NCBI RefSeq assembly: GCF_030160835.1 | Contig: NZ_BSPC01000009.1 | Coordinates: 62,001 to 126,000, forward strand | Reading direction: 5' to 3' | DNA length: 64,000 nucleotides | Source of the DNA: Labrys miyagiensis | GTDB taxonomy: Bacteria; Pseudomonadota; Alphaproteobacteria; Rhizobiales; Labraceae | Part shown: positions 16,078 to 24,173 of the stretch, piece after piece | Position numbering within the stretch: the stretch's first letter is position 1 | How the letters are laid out: each line of letters begins with the position of its first letter | Made by a program: the position numbers and the translations under genes | The notes under the pieces: model-generated | The model's input: only the letters and a program-made list of their open reading frames with translations | Told to the model about the DNA's origin: nothing | The model's database searches: none

Positions 16078-17013
16078 CTACGCCCCCGCTCCTACTGCCT
16101 TCGCGGGCGGGAGGTCCCAGGGCGGTTCGCCTCCGAAGCTCGCAATCAGGTGATCGATGAAGCGGCGCACCTTCAGCGGGATATTGCGGGCCGTCGGATA
16201 GACCGCGTGGATTGCCAGGTCGGACGTGCGATGGTCCGGCAGCAAAGCGATGAGATCGCCAGCAGCGATCCGTTCGCCGAAGACGAAGGTCGGGCCGTAG
16301 GCGACACCTGCTCCGTCGAGCGCAACCGCAAGAAGCATCTGCGTGTTGTTCGCCGCCATGCGAACCGGACCATCGATCAGATGAGGCTGGCCCGACGGGT
16401 CCGTCAGCGTCCAGTCTCCCGCCGAGACGGCTTCGCTGAAAGCGAGCCGAGGCGCGCGGCGCAGGTCTCCTACGTTCCTCGGGGTGCCGTGCCGCTTGAG
16501 AAAATCCGGCGAAGCACAGAACACCATGCGGCAGGGCGCCAGGCGTCGGGCGACGAGATCGGAGTCGAGCAGTCGACCGATCCGGATCGCCACATCGATC
16601 CCCTCGCCGAGGAGGTCGACGTAGCGATCATTGAGCATGACCTCCACGGCGACCGCGGGGTGCTGGTCGAGATAGCGGGCTAGCACGCCGCCCAGATGCA
16701 TGGCACCAAAGGTTACGGGCGCAGTAATGCGCAGCACTCCGCGAGCGGTCTGTTGCGCATCGCTGGCCTCGCGGTTCGCATCGTCGACTTCCTCCAGGAT
16801 GCGCTTGCAGCGGGTATAGTAGGCTCGTCCCACATCGGTCAGGCTGATCTGGCGGGTGCTGCGGTGCATCAGGCGAATATTGAGATCTGCTTCGATCGCG
16901 GAGACGTGCTTGCCGGCCATCGAGGCTGACAAACCAAAACGCCGTGCCACCCGACTGAGGCTGCCCTCTTCAGCAGCTGCAACGAACACCGCCATGCTGG
17001 TGAGACGATCCAT
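16078..17013 (-). CDS. LysR-family transcriptional regulator
   Basis: 311 residues. HTH at residues 5-62 (MAVFVAAAEEGSLSRVARRF, then GLSASMAGKHVSAIEADLNI and HRSTRQISLTDVG), with the effector domain beginning at GVLRITAPVTFG. The start at 17013 (MDRLTSM) has GGAG nine bases upstream and matches the family. It is divergent from the alpha/beta hydrolase at 17149. The 135-base gap contains paired half-sites CCAATC...GATTGG (around 17050-17078) and repeated GATTATC words, which are candidate operator elements. Confidence 0.9.
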   Translation of the reverse strand: MDRLTSMAVFVAAAEEGSLSRVARRFGLSASMAGKHVSAIEADLNIRLMHRSTRQISLTDVGRAYYTRCKRILEEVDDANREASDAQQTARGVLRITAPVTFGAMHLGGVLARYLDQHPAVAVEVMLNDRYVDLLGEGIDVAIRIGRLLDSDLVARRLAPCRMVFCASPDFLKRHGTPRNVGDLRRAPRLAFSEAVSAGDWTLTDPSGQPHLIDGPVRMAANNTQMLLAVALDGAGVAYGPTFVFGERIAAGDLIALLPDHRTSDLAIHAVYPTARNIPLKVRRFIDHLIASFGGEPPWDLPPAKAVGAGA

Positions 17014-17148
17014 GACCCGCTCCAATTCGATAGCAGGATTATCATATCCCAATCATAAAGCAGCGATTATCGATTGGAGTTACACGACCTATCTTCGATG
17101 TCGAGCCCAACGAGATGCCATATCGGCTTTCAAGCCCAAGGAGACCCC

Positions 17149-17946
17149 ATGGAGATCGCATCGAACGGCATTCGGATTCACGTCGAGGAGCAAGGCCGCG
17201 GCGAGCTATCCCTGGTTTTCCTGCACTATTACGGCGGATCATCGCGCACTTGGGGCAAAGTAATCGCCGCCCTGCCGCAACCGTATCACACGATTGCGAT
17301 CGACCACCGCGGTTGGGGCGAATCCGACGCGCCGGCCAGCGGCTATGGCCTGGCCGATCTAGCCGACGACGCCCAGGGCGTGATCGAGGCCTTGGATCTG
17401 AAGCGCTACGTTTTGATCGGCCATTCGATGGGCGGCAAGGTCGCACAGCTTCTGGCCTCGCGCCGCCCGAAGGGCCTTGTCGGCCTGGTCCTTGTCGCCT
17501 CTTCCCCTCCGCCGGCCATGGCCATTCCTCCCGAGGCGAGGGAGGCGATGGCCCGCGCCTACGCGACCCGCGAGAGTATCGGCATGGCGATCGACCAGAT
17601 GCTGACGGCCAAGGTTCTCAGCCCGAAGGACCGGGAGCAGGTGATCGAGGACAGCTTGCGCGGCGCGCCGCAGGCGAAGGCGGCATGGCCATGGTCCACG
17701 AGCCTGGAAGACATCACCCGTGACGTGGCCGCCATCAATGTGCCCACAATCGTCATCGCCGGCGAACTCGATCGGGTCGATAGCGTCGACTTGCTCAAGA
17801 AGGAATTGCTGCCTCGCATCCCCCACGCCGCCCTGCATGTCGTGCCCGGCACCGGGCATCTGTCGCCGCTGGAGTCGCCCGAGGAAGTCGCAAAGCTGGT
17901 GAGGGATTTCGTCGAGCTGGAGGCGGCAGGCCGATCGGCGGCATGA
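17149..17946 (+). CDS. Alpha/beta hydrolase (serine type)
   Basis: 265 residues with a standard serine triad: Ser93 in GHSMGG, Asp208 in AGELDRVDS and His237 in GTGHLSPLE. The oxyanion region reads LHYYGGSSRTW instead of the common HG motif. IDHRGWGESDAP is the usual strand 4 region. The ATG at 17149 has AAGGAG six bases upstream, a strong site. It is divergent from a LysR gene that is the likely regulator. Substrate class (ester, lactone or C-C bond) cannot be settled from sequence. Confidence 0.9.
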   Translation: MEIASNGIRIHVEEQGRGELSLVFLHYYGGSSRTWGKVIAALPQPYHTIAIDHRGWGESDAPASGYGLADLADDAQGVIEALDLKRYVLIGHSMGGKVAQLLASRRPKGLVGLVLVASSPPPAMAIPPEAREAMARAYATRESIGMAIDQMLTAKVLSPKDREQVIEDSLRGAPQAKAAWPWSTSLEDITRDVAAINVPTIVIAGELDRVDSVDLLKKELLPRIPHAALHVVPGTGHLSPLESPEEVAKLVRDFVELEAAGRSAA

Positions 17947-18082
17947 ACAGCAAGCTTCACCGCCGGCTGCTATGCCGCCTCGCGGACAGCGGACGCAACG
18001 GCCGCCTCAACCGCCCGCGAAGCGCGCCGATGCAAACACATCCTGGCCCAGAGGGAATCTGTCGCGACGTCTTCATTGAAGC
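17947..18082. other. Short intergenic stretch before recombinase relics
   Basis: No gene seen. It joins the hydrolase gene to the recombinase relics and probably marks an old insertion boundary. Confidence 0.4.
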
Positions 18083-18223
18083 CGAATTGAATGGAGCGCG
18101 GATAAACAAGTCCGCATCATGGGATCGAAGTCAGAATTGCTGCGCACCCCGGTCACCGCCTTTGGCGGGAAATCGGCGACGTTTCGCAGTTCTGTTCTGA
18201 AATGGTGCGCCATTTCAGCATAA
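18083..18223 (+). pseudogene. 3' relic of a serine recombinase (plus strand)
   Basis: The frame reads RIEWSADKQVRIMGSKSELL, then RTPVTAFGGKSATFRSSVLK and WCAISA to a stop at 18221. The IMGSKSELLRT block and the VLKW ending are characteristic of the extreme C-terminus of large serine recombinases found in alphaproteobacteria. Only about 46 codons remain and an in-frame stop lies just upstream. It meets a second relic coming from the other strand. Confidence 0.7.
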
Positions 18224-18490
18224 AACTGGGCACTCCAAAACCTGCCGTTTTTGCGCTTGAGGCAGCGACGAGCGTGCGCAGCAGCGCACTTTTCGACCCC
18301 ATGATACAAACTTTTTCGAGTCCACCTCGACGCGCTGGGCGACCGCGCGGAGGTGGTCGCGGCGGTAATCGCCCGCCTCGGTCCGCATCCACTTGTGGGC
18401 ATGACTTGCGAAAGTTCTCAGCGCCTGGGGTGTGATGCTCGGCCCAGCCCGATCGAGCGCACCCTCGGCCCGCTCTGCGTCGGCGCGGGC
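18153..18490 (-). pseudogene. 3' relic of a second serine recombinase, frameshifted (minus strand)
   Basis: From about 18490 downward the minus strand reads ARADAERAEGALDRAGPSIT, PQALRTFASHAHKWMRTEAG and DYRRDHLRAVAQRVEVDSKK. It then shifts by one base at an A5 run into VCIMGSKSALLRTLVAASSA and KTAGFGVPSFMLKWRT. Together these are the coiled-coil/C-terminal part of a site-specific recombinase. A single lost A explains the break. The resolvase catalytic domain is absent. It ends tail to tail with the plus-strand relic at the near-palindrome AAATGGTGCGCCATTT (18200-18215). Confidence 0.75.
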
Positions 18491-18541
18491 CTAAAGCGTC
18501 TTGCGATTCTTGCCAATTCCGTCAAATCGCAAAACGCTTTG
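18490..18541. repeat. Dispersed hairpin repeat, family E
   Basis: AAAGCGTCTTGCGATT (18493-18508) pairs imperfectly with AAATCGCAAAACGCTTT (18524-18540). The loop is CTTGCCAATTCCGTC. The same core recurs at about 33060-33110. It lies between a recombinase relic and the end of the sulfite oxidase gene. Confidence 0.8.
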
Positions 18542-18571
18542 GCGTCGGCCGCGGCGGGGCGGCGGGGCCCG

Positions 18572-19966
18572 TCAGATGACCTCAGCCGTGATCCTGTGGA
18601 TCGAGTTGTTGCCGTATCCGAGACGGTTCCACTCCGCACTCTCGGGCTGGGTCCGGCCCGCCATGTCGGTAGCGCGCGCCCGTATAGCAAGCGGACCCGG
18701 CTCCTCGAGCTGCGTGATCAGCTCCCACCATTGCCACGCGCTGCGCCGCCGTTCGCCCACGAGCCGCGCTTGGCGCCAGGGGCCGTCGTTCAGGCTGACG
18801 TCCACCCTGGAGATGCTGGCCGCACCCGACCAGGCTACGCCGCGGATCGCCGTCTCGCCACGCTGAAGCGTCGTCCCCTCGCCCGGTGAAGCGACCAGCG
18901 CCCGCACATTCATGAGGGTGACGGGCTCGCCCTCCTCGCGTCCATCTCTGACCCACTGGTACCAGTATTTGTCCGTCTGATAGTGGCCCTCAAAGGGCCG
19001 ATCCGTGACGACGATCTCGGTCAGCCACTTGACGGACGCGACCGCATACCAGCCCGGGACGATCAGCCGCAGCGGAAAGCCGTGTGGCGACGATAAAGGC
19101 TCGCCATTCATTTCGTAAGCGAGCAAGGCGCCCGCTTCCCGGATCTGGTCGAGGCAGAGGCCCCGTTCATAACGGATCGGTGCGGGAAGGCCTTCGACGA
19201 GTCCGCCATCCGCGCCACGGAACAGCAACTCTGTCGCCCCTGGCCGCAAGCCCGCTCGTTCGAGTACTTCGGTCAGCGGGACCCCCGTCCATTCGGCAGT
19301 GCTGACGGCGCCAAGGCCCCAGACCTCGCCGGGCACCGCCGGCTCGAACAGGCTACGGCCATTGCCGGCGCATTCGAGCGTCACGACGAGGCTCTCGGAC
19401 CGCAGATTTCGCAGCTCCCTCAGGCCGAGCTCCAGCCTCCGTTCGACCATGCCATCCACCGACAGCCGATACCGCTCCGCATCGACACACGGCATGTCGA
19501 AATGGTTACGAAGATAGAACCGGCCATTGGGCATGACGGCCCCACCGGCGAGCTCCGGCACCCATGTCTCGCCATTCAGCGGATGGGCGCGATGGACCAG
19601 CAGCCCCGCCTCGATCGCATCCTGGCAGGCATCCGCGGGATCGAGCGAGGCTACAGGAACGGGCGTCGGGAGCATGTCGCAGCCGCCACTCGCCACCACC
19701 CCGGCGCAGGTCGAGGCCGCCATCACCTCGACCTCGCCTGCCATGCGGAACGGCGTCAGGAATTCCTGGAGCCCAGCCTCATCCGCCGCCTCGGCGATGA
19801 AGAACAGCGAGTGGGCGCCGCGGACGACGGCCTCGGCCTTGATCGTCAGACCATGGCGGGCCGCGCTCGGACGGCTCAAATGATTGAGCAGCATCGCGCC
19901 CATGGCGGGATCGCGCGCGGGACAGGTTTCGGGCGAATGTTGATGACGAACGACGAACAGCGGCAT
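18572..19966 (-). CDS. Sulfite oxidase-family molybdopterin enzyme with extra N-terminal domain
   Basis: 464 residues. Residues 1-95 form a small ferredoxin-like domain (MPLFVVRHQHSPETCPARDP at the start, STCAGVVASGGC at the end), recalling DUF3303-type proteins. Residues 140-345 are the molybdopterin domain: Cys199 in LECAGNGRS is the Mo ligand, and SSPHGFPLRLIVPGWYAVAS is the cofactor-contacting segment. The rest is the Mo-co dimerisation domain. No Tat or Sec signal is visible, so it would be cytosolic, which is unusual for the family. The ATG at 19966 has AAGGTG six bases upstream. A rhodanese fragment lies just upstream, which supports a sulfur-oxidation role. Confidence 0.85.
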   Translation of the reverse strand: MPLFVVRHQHSPETCPARDPAMGAMLLNHLSRPSAARHGLTIKAEAVVRGAHSLFFIAEAADEAGLQEFLTPFRMAGEVEVMAASTCAGVVASGGCDMLPTPVPVASLDPADACQDAIEAGLLVHRAHPLNGETWVPELAGGAVMPNGRFYLRNHFDMPCVDAERYRLSVDGMVERRLELGLRELRNLRSESLVVTLECAGNGRSLFEPAVPGEVWGLGAVSTAEWTGVPLTEVLERAGLRPGATELLFRGADGGLVEGLPAPIRYERGLCLDQIREAGALLAYEMNGEPLSSPHGFPLRLIVPGWYAVASVKWLTEIVVTDRPFEGHYQTDKYWYQWVRDGREEGEPVTLMNVRALVASPGEGTTLQRGETAIRGVAWSGAASISRVDVSLNDGPWRQARLVGERRRSAWQWWELITQLEEPGPLAIRARATDMAGRTQPESAEWNRLGYGNNSIHRITAEVI

Positions 19967-20048
19967 GGGTGCACCTTTTTGCTGTGACCAAAAGTTATGA
20001 GGGGCCTGCTCGATCAGCAGCCTCACCAGGCGGGCGAGTGTTAGCCGG

Positions 20049-20148
20049 TCAGCGCACCAGCGGACCGCATGCCTTTTTCCATGCGTCGATTCCGCCCTGG
20101 ATGTGGCGCGCGGAGGAAAGTCCCGCATCTTGGATGTCCTTTCCAATT
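20049..20148 (-). pseudogene. C-terminal relic of a rhodanese
   Basis: The minus-strand frame reads SIGKDIQDAGLSSARHIQGG then IDAWKKACGPLVR and stops at 20049. This is the last ~33 residues of a single-domain rhodanese (consensus IEGGIDAWKAAGGP). The active-site Cys loop would lie upstream, where the frame is closed by stops. It lies 83 bases before the sulfite oxidase start, same strand, so an original rhodanese-sulfite oxidase operon is likely. Confidence 0.75.
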
Positions 20149-20684
20149 GAAATTCAATTGCAGCGGTACCGTACGGAATTTATGTTCCGCCGGCGTTCCC
20201 TGACGGCCCCCCGCTTGCGACGGCTTTTGCGCCATGCGGATGGGCCATGCTCCTGGAGATGCCGGCTTGCGCGTTTCAATTCATTTACTTGGCCGGTTCA
20301 GCGTCAGTATTGACAGGCCGCGCGATCGGGCCCACTGCCTTGCACGAATAGGCCGTATTGGCTGACGGGCCAGCACTGCCCGCCCAACGCAAATGTTCGG
20401 AATTTGCTCATCGCGTCGATCCTGGGATTGAGCGAGAGGGCCGGTGTCGAAATTAACCCGACTACCCTGCGAAATCGGGAAGGCAGGCCCCCAAAACCGC
20501 CTAGCGCAAGATCGCAAACCATCGCAGATTGCCCGGTCGGATCGCTTGGCAGGCTCCGCCATCATAGTGCCACGGCGAAACAATAGTGCCCATCTTCATT
20601 GGCCGTGGTGCGCTGTGACAGGCGATGATGAGAACTACATTTACGCTACAGCGCTCGAAGGTAGCCGAATCGGATACGAGCGAG
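20149..20684. other. Degenerate intergenic region
   Basis: About 540 bases with no supported gene. A minus-strand frame ending at 20304 carries the peptide MSKFRTFALGGQCWPVSQYG, then LFVQGSGPDRAACQY. It looks like the tail of a real protein, but I do not recognise it, and no full gene is present. The region lies between two damaged genes and reads as decayed accessory DNA. Confidence 0.45.
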
Positions 20685-21507
20685 GTGAAGCAGACGTTCT
20701 GACGGCACCGAGATCTTCTACAAGGACTGGGGCTCCAAGGATGCCCAGCCGCTGTTCTTCCATCATGGCTGGCCGCTGAGCGCCGACGACTGGGACAGCC
20801 AGATGATGTTCTTCCACGCGCAGGGCTATCGCGTGATCGCGCATGATCGTCGCGGCCACGGCCGGTCGAGCCAGAGAGCAGACGGCCATGGCATGGACAC
20901 CTATGCCGCCGACGCCTTTGCGGTCGTCGAGAAGCTGGGCCTGACCAACGCCATTCACATCGGTCATTCGACCGGCGGCGGCGAAGTAACCCGCTATGTC
21001 GCGAAATACGGAAAGGGCCGGGTTGCGAAGGCCGTGCTGATCAGCGCGATCCCGCCGACCTTCATGCAGTCCGAACGCAATCCCGACGGCGTTCCCAAGG
21101 CAGTGGTCGACGGCATTCGCGACGGCACGGCGAACCATCGTTCGCAGTTCTATCAGGACATCACGATCCCGTTCTACGGCTTTAATCGCCCAGGTGCGGT
21201 CGTGTCGGAAGGCATCCGCCAGAATTGGTGGCGCCAGGGCATGATGGGCGCGGCCATCGCGCAGTGGGAATGCGTTCGAGTACTATCCGAAACCGAATTC
21301 TTCGACGACCTCGCAGTGATCGATGTGCCGGTGCTGGTGATGCATGGCGAGGACGACCAGATCTGTCCGTTTCCGACCACCGGTGCACGCTCGGTCAAGT
21401 TGCTGAAGCAGGGCAGGCTTATTTCCTATGCCGGGCTTCCCCATGGAATGCCGACCACGCATGCTGACATGATCAACCGGGATCTTCTCGATTTCTTCCG
21501 AAGCTGA
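20685..21507 (+). pseudogene. Alpha/beta hydrolase (non-haem chloroperoxidase type) with damaged start
   Basis: From 20698 the frame reads SDGTEIFYKDWGSKDAQPLF, FHHGWPLSADDWDSQMMFF and continues intact to the stop at 21505. The triad is complete: Ser in GHSTGGGEV, Asp in HGEDDQICP, His in LPHGMPTTH. In the intact frame, however, no start codon lies before the ATG at 20803, which would delete the first three strands and the HHGWP oxyanion loop. A GTG at 20685 followed by codons for K-Q-T would join correctly if one T of ACGTTCT (20694-20700) were removed. A one-base insertion near the start is therefore the simplest explanation. If translated from 20803, it would be a 234-residue truncated protein. 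Confidence 0.65.
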
Positions 21508-21613
21508 CTTGGGCTACCCCAGTCGCGAAGATCATGACCACGGGTCGATGGCGGAACAACCGTCGTCGACCCAGGTGCGTAGTGCCCAGCTTTATTCCGG
21601 AGTGGTCGAATGA

Positions 21614-21690
21614 TGGCGCACCCAGCACGATTCGAACGTGCGACCTTTGCCTTCGGAGGGCAACGCTCTATCCAGCTGAGCTATGGGTGC
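21614..21690 (-). tRNA. tRNA-Arg (anticodon CCG)
   Basis: The minus strand folds as a cloverleaf: acceptor GCACCCA pairs with TGGGTGC, discriminator G, encoded CCA. The D arm contains AGCTCAGCTGGATAGAGC, the anticodon stem is TTGCC/GGCAA with loop CTCCGAA (anticodon CCG), and the T arm has GTTCGAATC. Length is 77 bases with CCA. It reads arginine codon CGG. Confidence 0.95.
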
Positions 21691-21774
21691 GTTGCAGCCC
21701 TTCTAGCCGATCACGGCGCGTCCCGCAATCGCCGGAAAGGCAGATTGCGATGCTTCGTCGGGAGAAGGCGCGGC

Positions 21775-22911
21775 TCAGGTGAAGGTCTTGCGTGGGTCGA
21801 GCGCGTCGCGCACCGCCTCGCCGATCAGGATCATTAGCGAAAGCAGCAGGGCCGTGACCAGGAAGCCGCTGATCGAGAGCCAGTAGGCGTCGGGCTTGGC
21901 GGCCGCCTGCTTGAGCAACTCGCCGAGCGAGGCGGTGCCGGGCGGCAGGCCGAGGCCGAGATAATCGAGCGCCGTGAGCGTGGCGACCGAGCTCGACAGG
22001 ATGAAGGGCAGCATGGTCAGCGTCGCCACCGTGGCATTGGGCAGGAGATGCTTGATCATGATGGCGGCGTCGGACAAGCCGAGCGCCTTGGCGGCGCGGA
22101 CATATTCGAGATTGCGCGCGCGCAGGAACTCCGCCCGCACCAGCTGCACCAGCGCGGTCCAGGAGAACAGGAGGAGGATGCCGAGCAGGATCCAGAAACC
22201 GGGCGTCAGCACGGCCGAGATGATGATCAGCAGATAGAGCGAGGGCAGCGCGTTCCATACCTCGATGACGCGCTGGCCGACCAGGTCGATCCAGCCGCCG
22301 AAATAGCCCTGGATCGCGCCCGCGGCCACGCCGATCAGCGAGGAGAAGACCGTGAGGATCAGGCCGAACAGCAGCGAGATGCGCGTGCCATAGATGACGC
22401 GCGCCAGCACGTCGCGGGCGGTATCGTCGGTGCCGAGCCAGTTCCATTCGATATCGCGGCAGGTCGAGCCGCCATTGGCCTGGGCGGCCGCCTTGCACTG
22501 GTCGTCGCTGAGCGCCCAGGTCGGCGGCGAGGGTACGCCCACCGGTGGGTTGAGGTTGCGTGTCTGCGGCCCGTAGCGGATGGGGGGCCAGAGCACGAAG
22601 GCGCCACGGTCGGCCAGGAGCTTGGCCAGGAAGGGATCGCGATAATCCGCGTCGGTCTCGAAGTCACCGCCGAAATCGGTCTCGGTATAGGTATGGAACA
22701 CCGGCGTGTAGAGATGGCCGCGGTCATAGATCACCAGCGGTTTGTCGTTGGCGATGAACTCGGCACCCATCGACAGGACGAAAACGACCAGGAAGATCCA
22801 CAGCGACCAGAAGCCGCGCTTGTTGGCCTTGAAGTTGCGCCAGCGCCGGCGATTGAGCGGCGTGAGCTCGAACCGGCTCTTCTTAGCGGGCTTGAGAAGG
22901 GAGGCCTCCAT
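21775..22911 (-). CDS. yejE: Peptide ABC transporter permease YejE
   Basis: 378 residues. A cytoplasmic N-terminus (LTPLNRRRWRNFKANKRGFW) leads into TM1. A long periplasmic loop follows (about residues 50-165, including TDFGGDFETDADYRDPFLAK), then the binding-protein-dependent permease core with the EAA-type loop EFLRARNLEYVRAAKALGLS and the C-terminal QAAAKPDAYWLSIS segment. This is the YejE layout for an oligopeptide/microcin C importer. ATG at 22911 is one base after the yejB stop, so the two are cotranscribed. The partner genes yejA (binding protein) and yejF (ATPase) are not adjacent. Confidence 0.9.
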   Translation of the reverse strand: MEASLLKPAKKSRFELTPLNRRRWRNFKANKRGFWSLWIFLVVFVLSMGAEFIANDKPLVIYDRGHLYTPVFHTYTETDFGGDFETDADYRDPFLAKLLADRGAFVLWPPIRYGPQTRNLNPPVGVPSPPTWALSDDQCKAAAQANGGSTCRDIEWNWLGTDDTARDVLARVIYGTRISLLFGLILTVFSSLIGVAAGAIQGYFGGWIDLVGQRVIEVWNALPSLYLLIIISAVLTPGFWILLGILLLFSWTALVQLVRAEFLRARNLEYVRAAKALGLSDAAIMIKHLLPNATVATLTMLPFILSSSVATLTALDYLGLGLPPGTASLGELLKQAAAKPDAYWLSISGFLVTALLLSLMILIGEAVRDALDPRKTFT

Positions 22912-22912
22912 C

Positions 22913-23989
22913 TCAGACTTCCCGCGCCTCGAAGTCGATGCGCGGATCGACCAGCATGTAGATGAGGTCCGAGACGAGGTTGATGAACAGGCCGAGCAGA
23001 GAAAGGATGTAGATGCTGGCCAGCACCACCGGATAGTCGCGGTTGAGGATCGAATTGTAGTTGAGCAGGCCAAGGCCATCGAGCGAGAAGGTCTGCTCGA
23101 TCAGCAGCGAGTTCGCGAACAGGGCGCCGATGAAGGCGGCCGGAAAACCCGAGATCACGATCAGCATGGCGTTACGAAAGACGTGGCCGTAGAGCACGCG
23201 CCGCTCCGACAATCCCTTCATGCGGGCGGTGAGCACATATTGCTTGCGGATCTCGTCGAGAAAGGAGTTCTTCGTCAGCATGGTCAGCGTGGCGAAGGCC
23301 GAGACGCTCATGGCGATCAGCGGCAGCGTCATGTGCCAGGCATAGTCGGCGACCTTGCCCCACAGGGAGAGTTCGCTCCAATTGTCCGAGACCAGGCGCG
23401 CATTGGGGAAGATCTGCCAGAAGGCGCTGCCGGCGAACAGGGTGATCAGCAGGATGCCGAGGGTGAAGCCGGGAATGGCATAGCCGATGATGATCACCGC
23501 GCTGGTCCAGGCATCGAAGAACGAGCCGTCCTTCACCGCCTTGCGGATGCCGAGCGGGATGGAGATCGCGTAGGAAAGCAGCATCACCCACACGCCGATG
23601 GAGATGGAGACGGGCAGCTTCTCCTTGATCAGCTCGAGCACCGGGGTGTCGCGGAAATAGCTCTGGCCGAAATTGAAGGTGACGTAGTTCTTTATCATCA
23701 GCCAGAAGCGCTCGGGCGCCGGCTTGTCGAAGCCATATTGCTTGCGCAGGCTTTCGATGAAAGCGGGGTCGAGCCCCTGGGAGCCGCGATATTGCGAGGC
23801 GCCGCCATCGAAATTCTGGCCGCCGCCGCCGAAATCCCCGCCCCCGCCCGAGGCCGCGCCCGAAAGCTGGGCCACCATGCGCTCCACCGGGCCGCCGGGC
23901 ACGATCTGGATGATCGCGAACGAGATGAGCATGATGCCGAACAGGGTCGGCACGATCATCAGGAGGCGGCGGAGGATATAGGCGAGCAA
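22913..23989 (-). CDS. yejB: Peptide ABC transporter permease YejB
   Basis: 358 residues. The N-terminus LAYILRRLLMIVPTLFGIML, with FAIIQIVPGGPVER, is the DppB/YejB signature. A Gly-rich insert (residues 43-66, SGAASGGGGDFGGGGQNFDG) follows, as seen in alphaproteobacterial YejB. The permease loop is IRKQYVLTARMKGLSERRVL, and the end reads YMLVDPRIDFEAREV. The start is a TTG at 23989 matching the family N-terminus; only a distant AGGG precedes it. It forms an inner-membrane pore with YejE. It is separated from lptB by a family B repeat. Confidence 0.9.
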   Translation of the reverse strand: MLAYILRRLLMIVPTLFGIMLISFAIIQIVPGGPVERMVAQLSGAASGGGGDFGGGGQNFDGGASQYRGSQGLDPAFIESLRKQYGFDKPAPERFWLMIKNYVTFNFGQSYFRDTPVLELIKEKLPVSISIGVWVMLLSYAISIPLGIRKAVKDGSFFDAWTSAVIIIGYAIPGFTLGILLITLFAGSAFWQIFPNARLVSDNWSELSLWGKVADYAWHMTLPLIAMSVSAFATLTMLTKNSFLDEIRKQYVLTARMKGLSERRVLYGHVFRNAMLIVISGFPAAFIGALFANSLLIEQTFSLDGLGLLNYNSILNRDYPVVLASIYILSLLGLFINLVSDLIYMLVDPRIDFEAREV

Positions 23990-24000
23990 ATCGGGGAACC

Positions 24001-24171
24001 CTGGGAGCGCGGACGTCTCGTCCGCTCTTGAAACGCTATAGTCGAAAGAAAAGGCGCGAGTGTATTGCCAGCTGCTCCGTCGGTGCCCTCATCGGCAAGT
24101 TCGCCGCTTCAAGAGCGGACATCACGACATTCATCTGCGATGCAATGTCGTTGAGACATCCGCGCTCCCAG
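24001..24171. repeat. Dispersed inverted repeat, family B (interrupted copy)
   Basis: Left arm CTGGGAGCGCGGACGTCTCG then TCCGCTCTTG (24001-24030). The right arm is split: CAAGAGCGGACAT at 24110 and CATCCGCGCTCCCAG ending at 24171, with about 35 foreign bases between them. Sister copies lie at 28411-28541 and 46511-46679. It fills the gap between lptB and yejB. Confidence 0.85.
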
Positions 24172-24173
24172 CT

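Noticed and set aside
20304-20522. A 72-codon minus-strand frame ending QCWPVSQYGLFVQGSG-type
   Set aside because: The tail looks protein-like but I cannot match it to a family, and the upstream part is not convincing. Kept only as a note in the intergenic entry.
24001-24171. Insertion sequence between lptB and yejB
   Set aside because: There is no transposase frame. The segment is a family B repeat with one disrupted arm.
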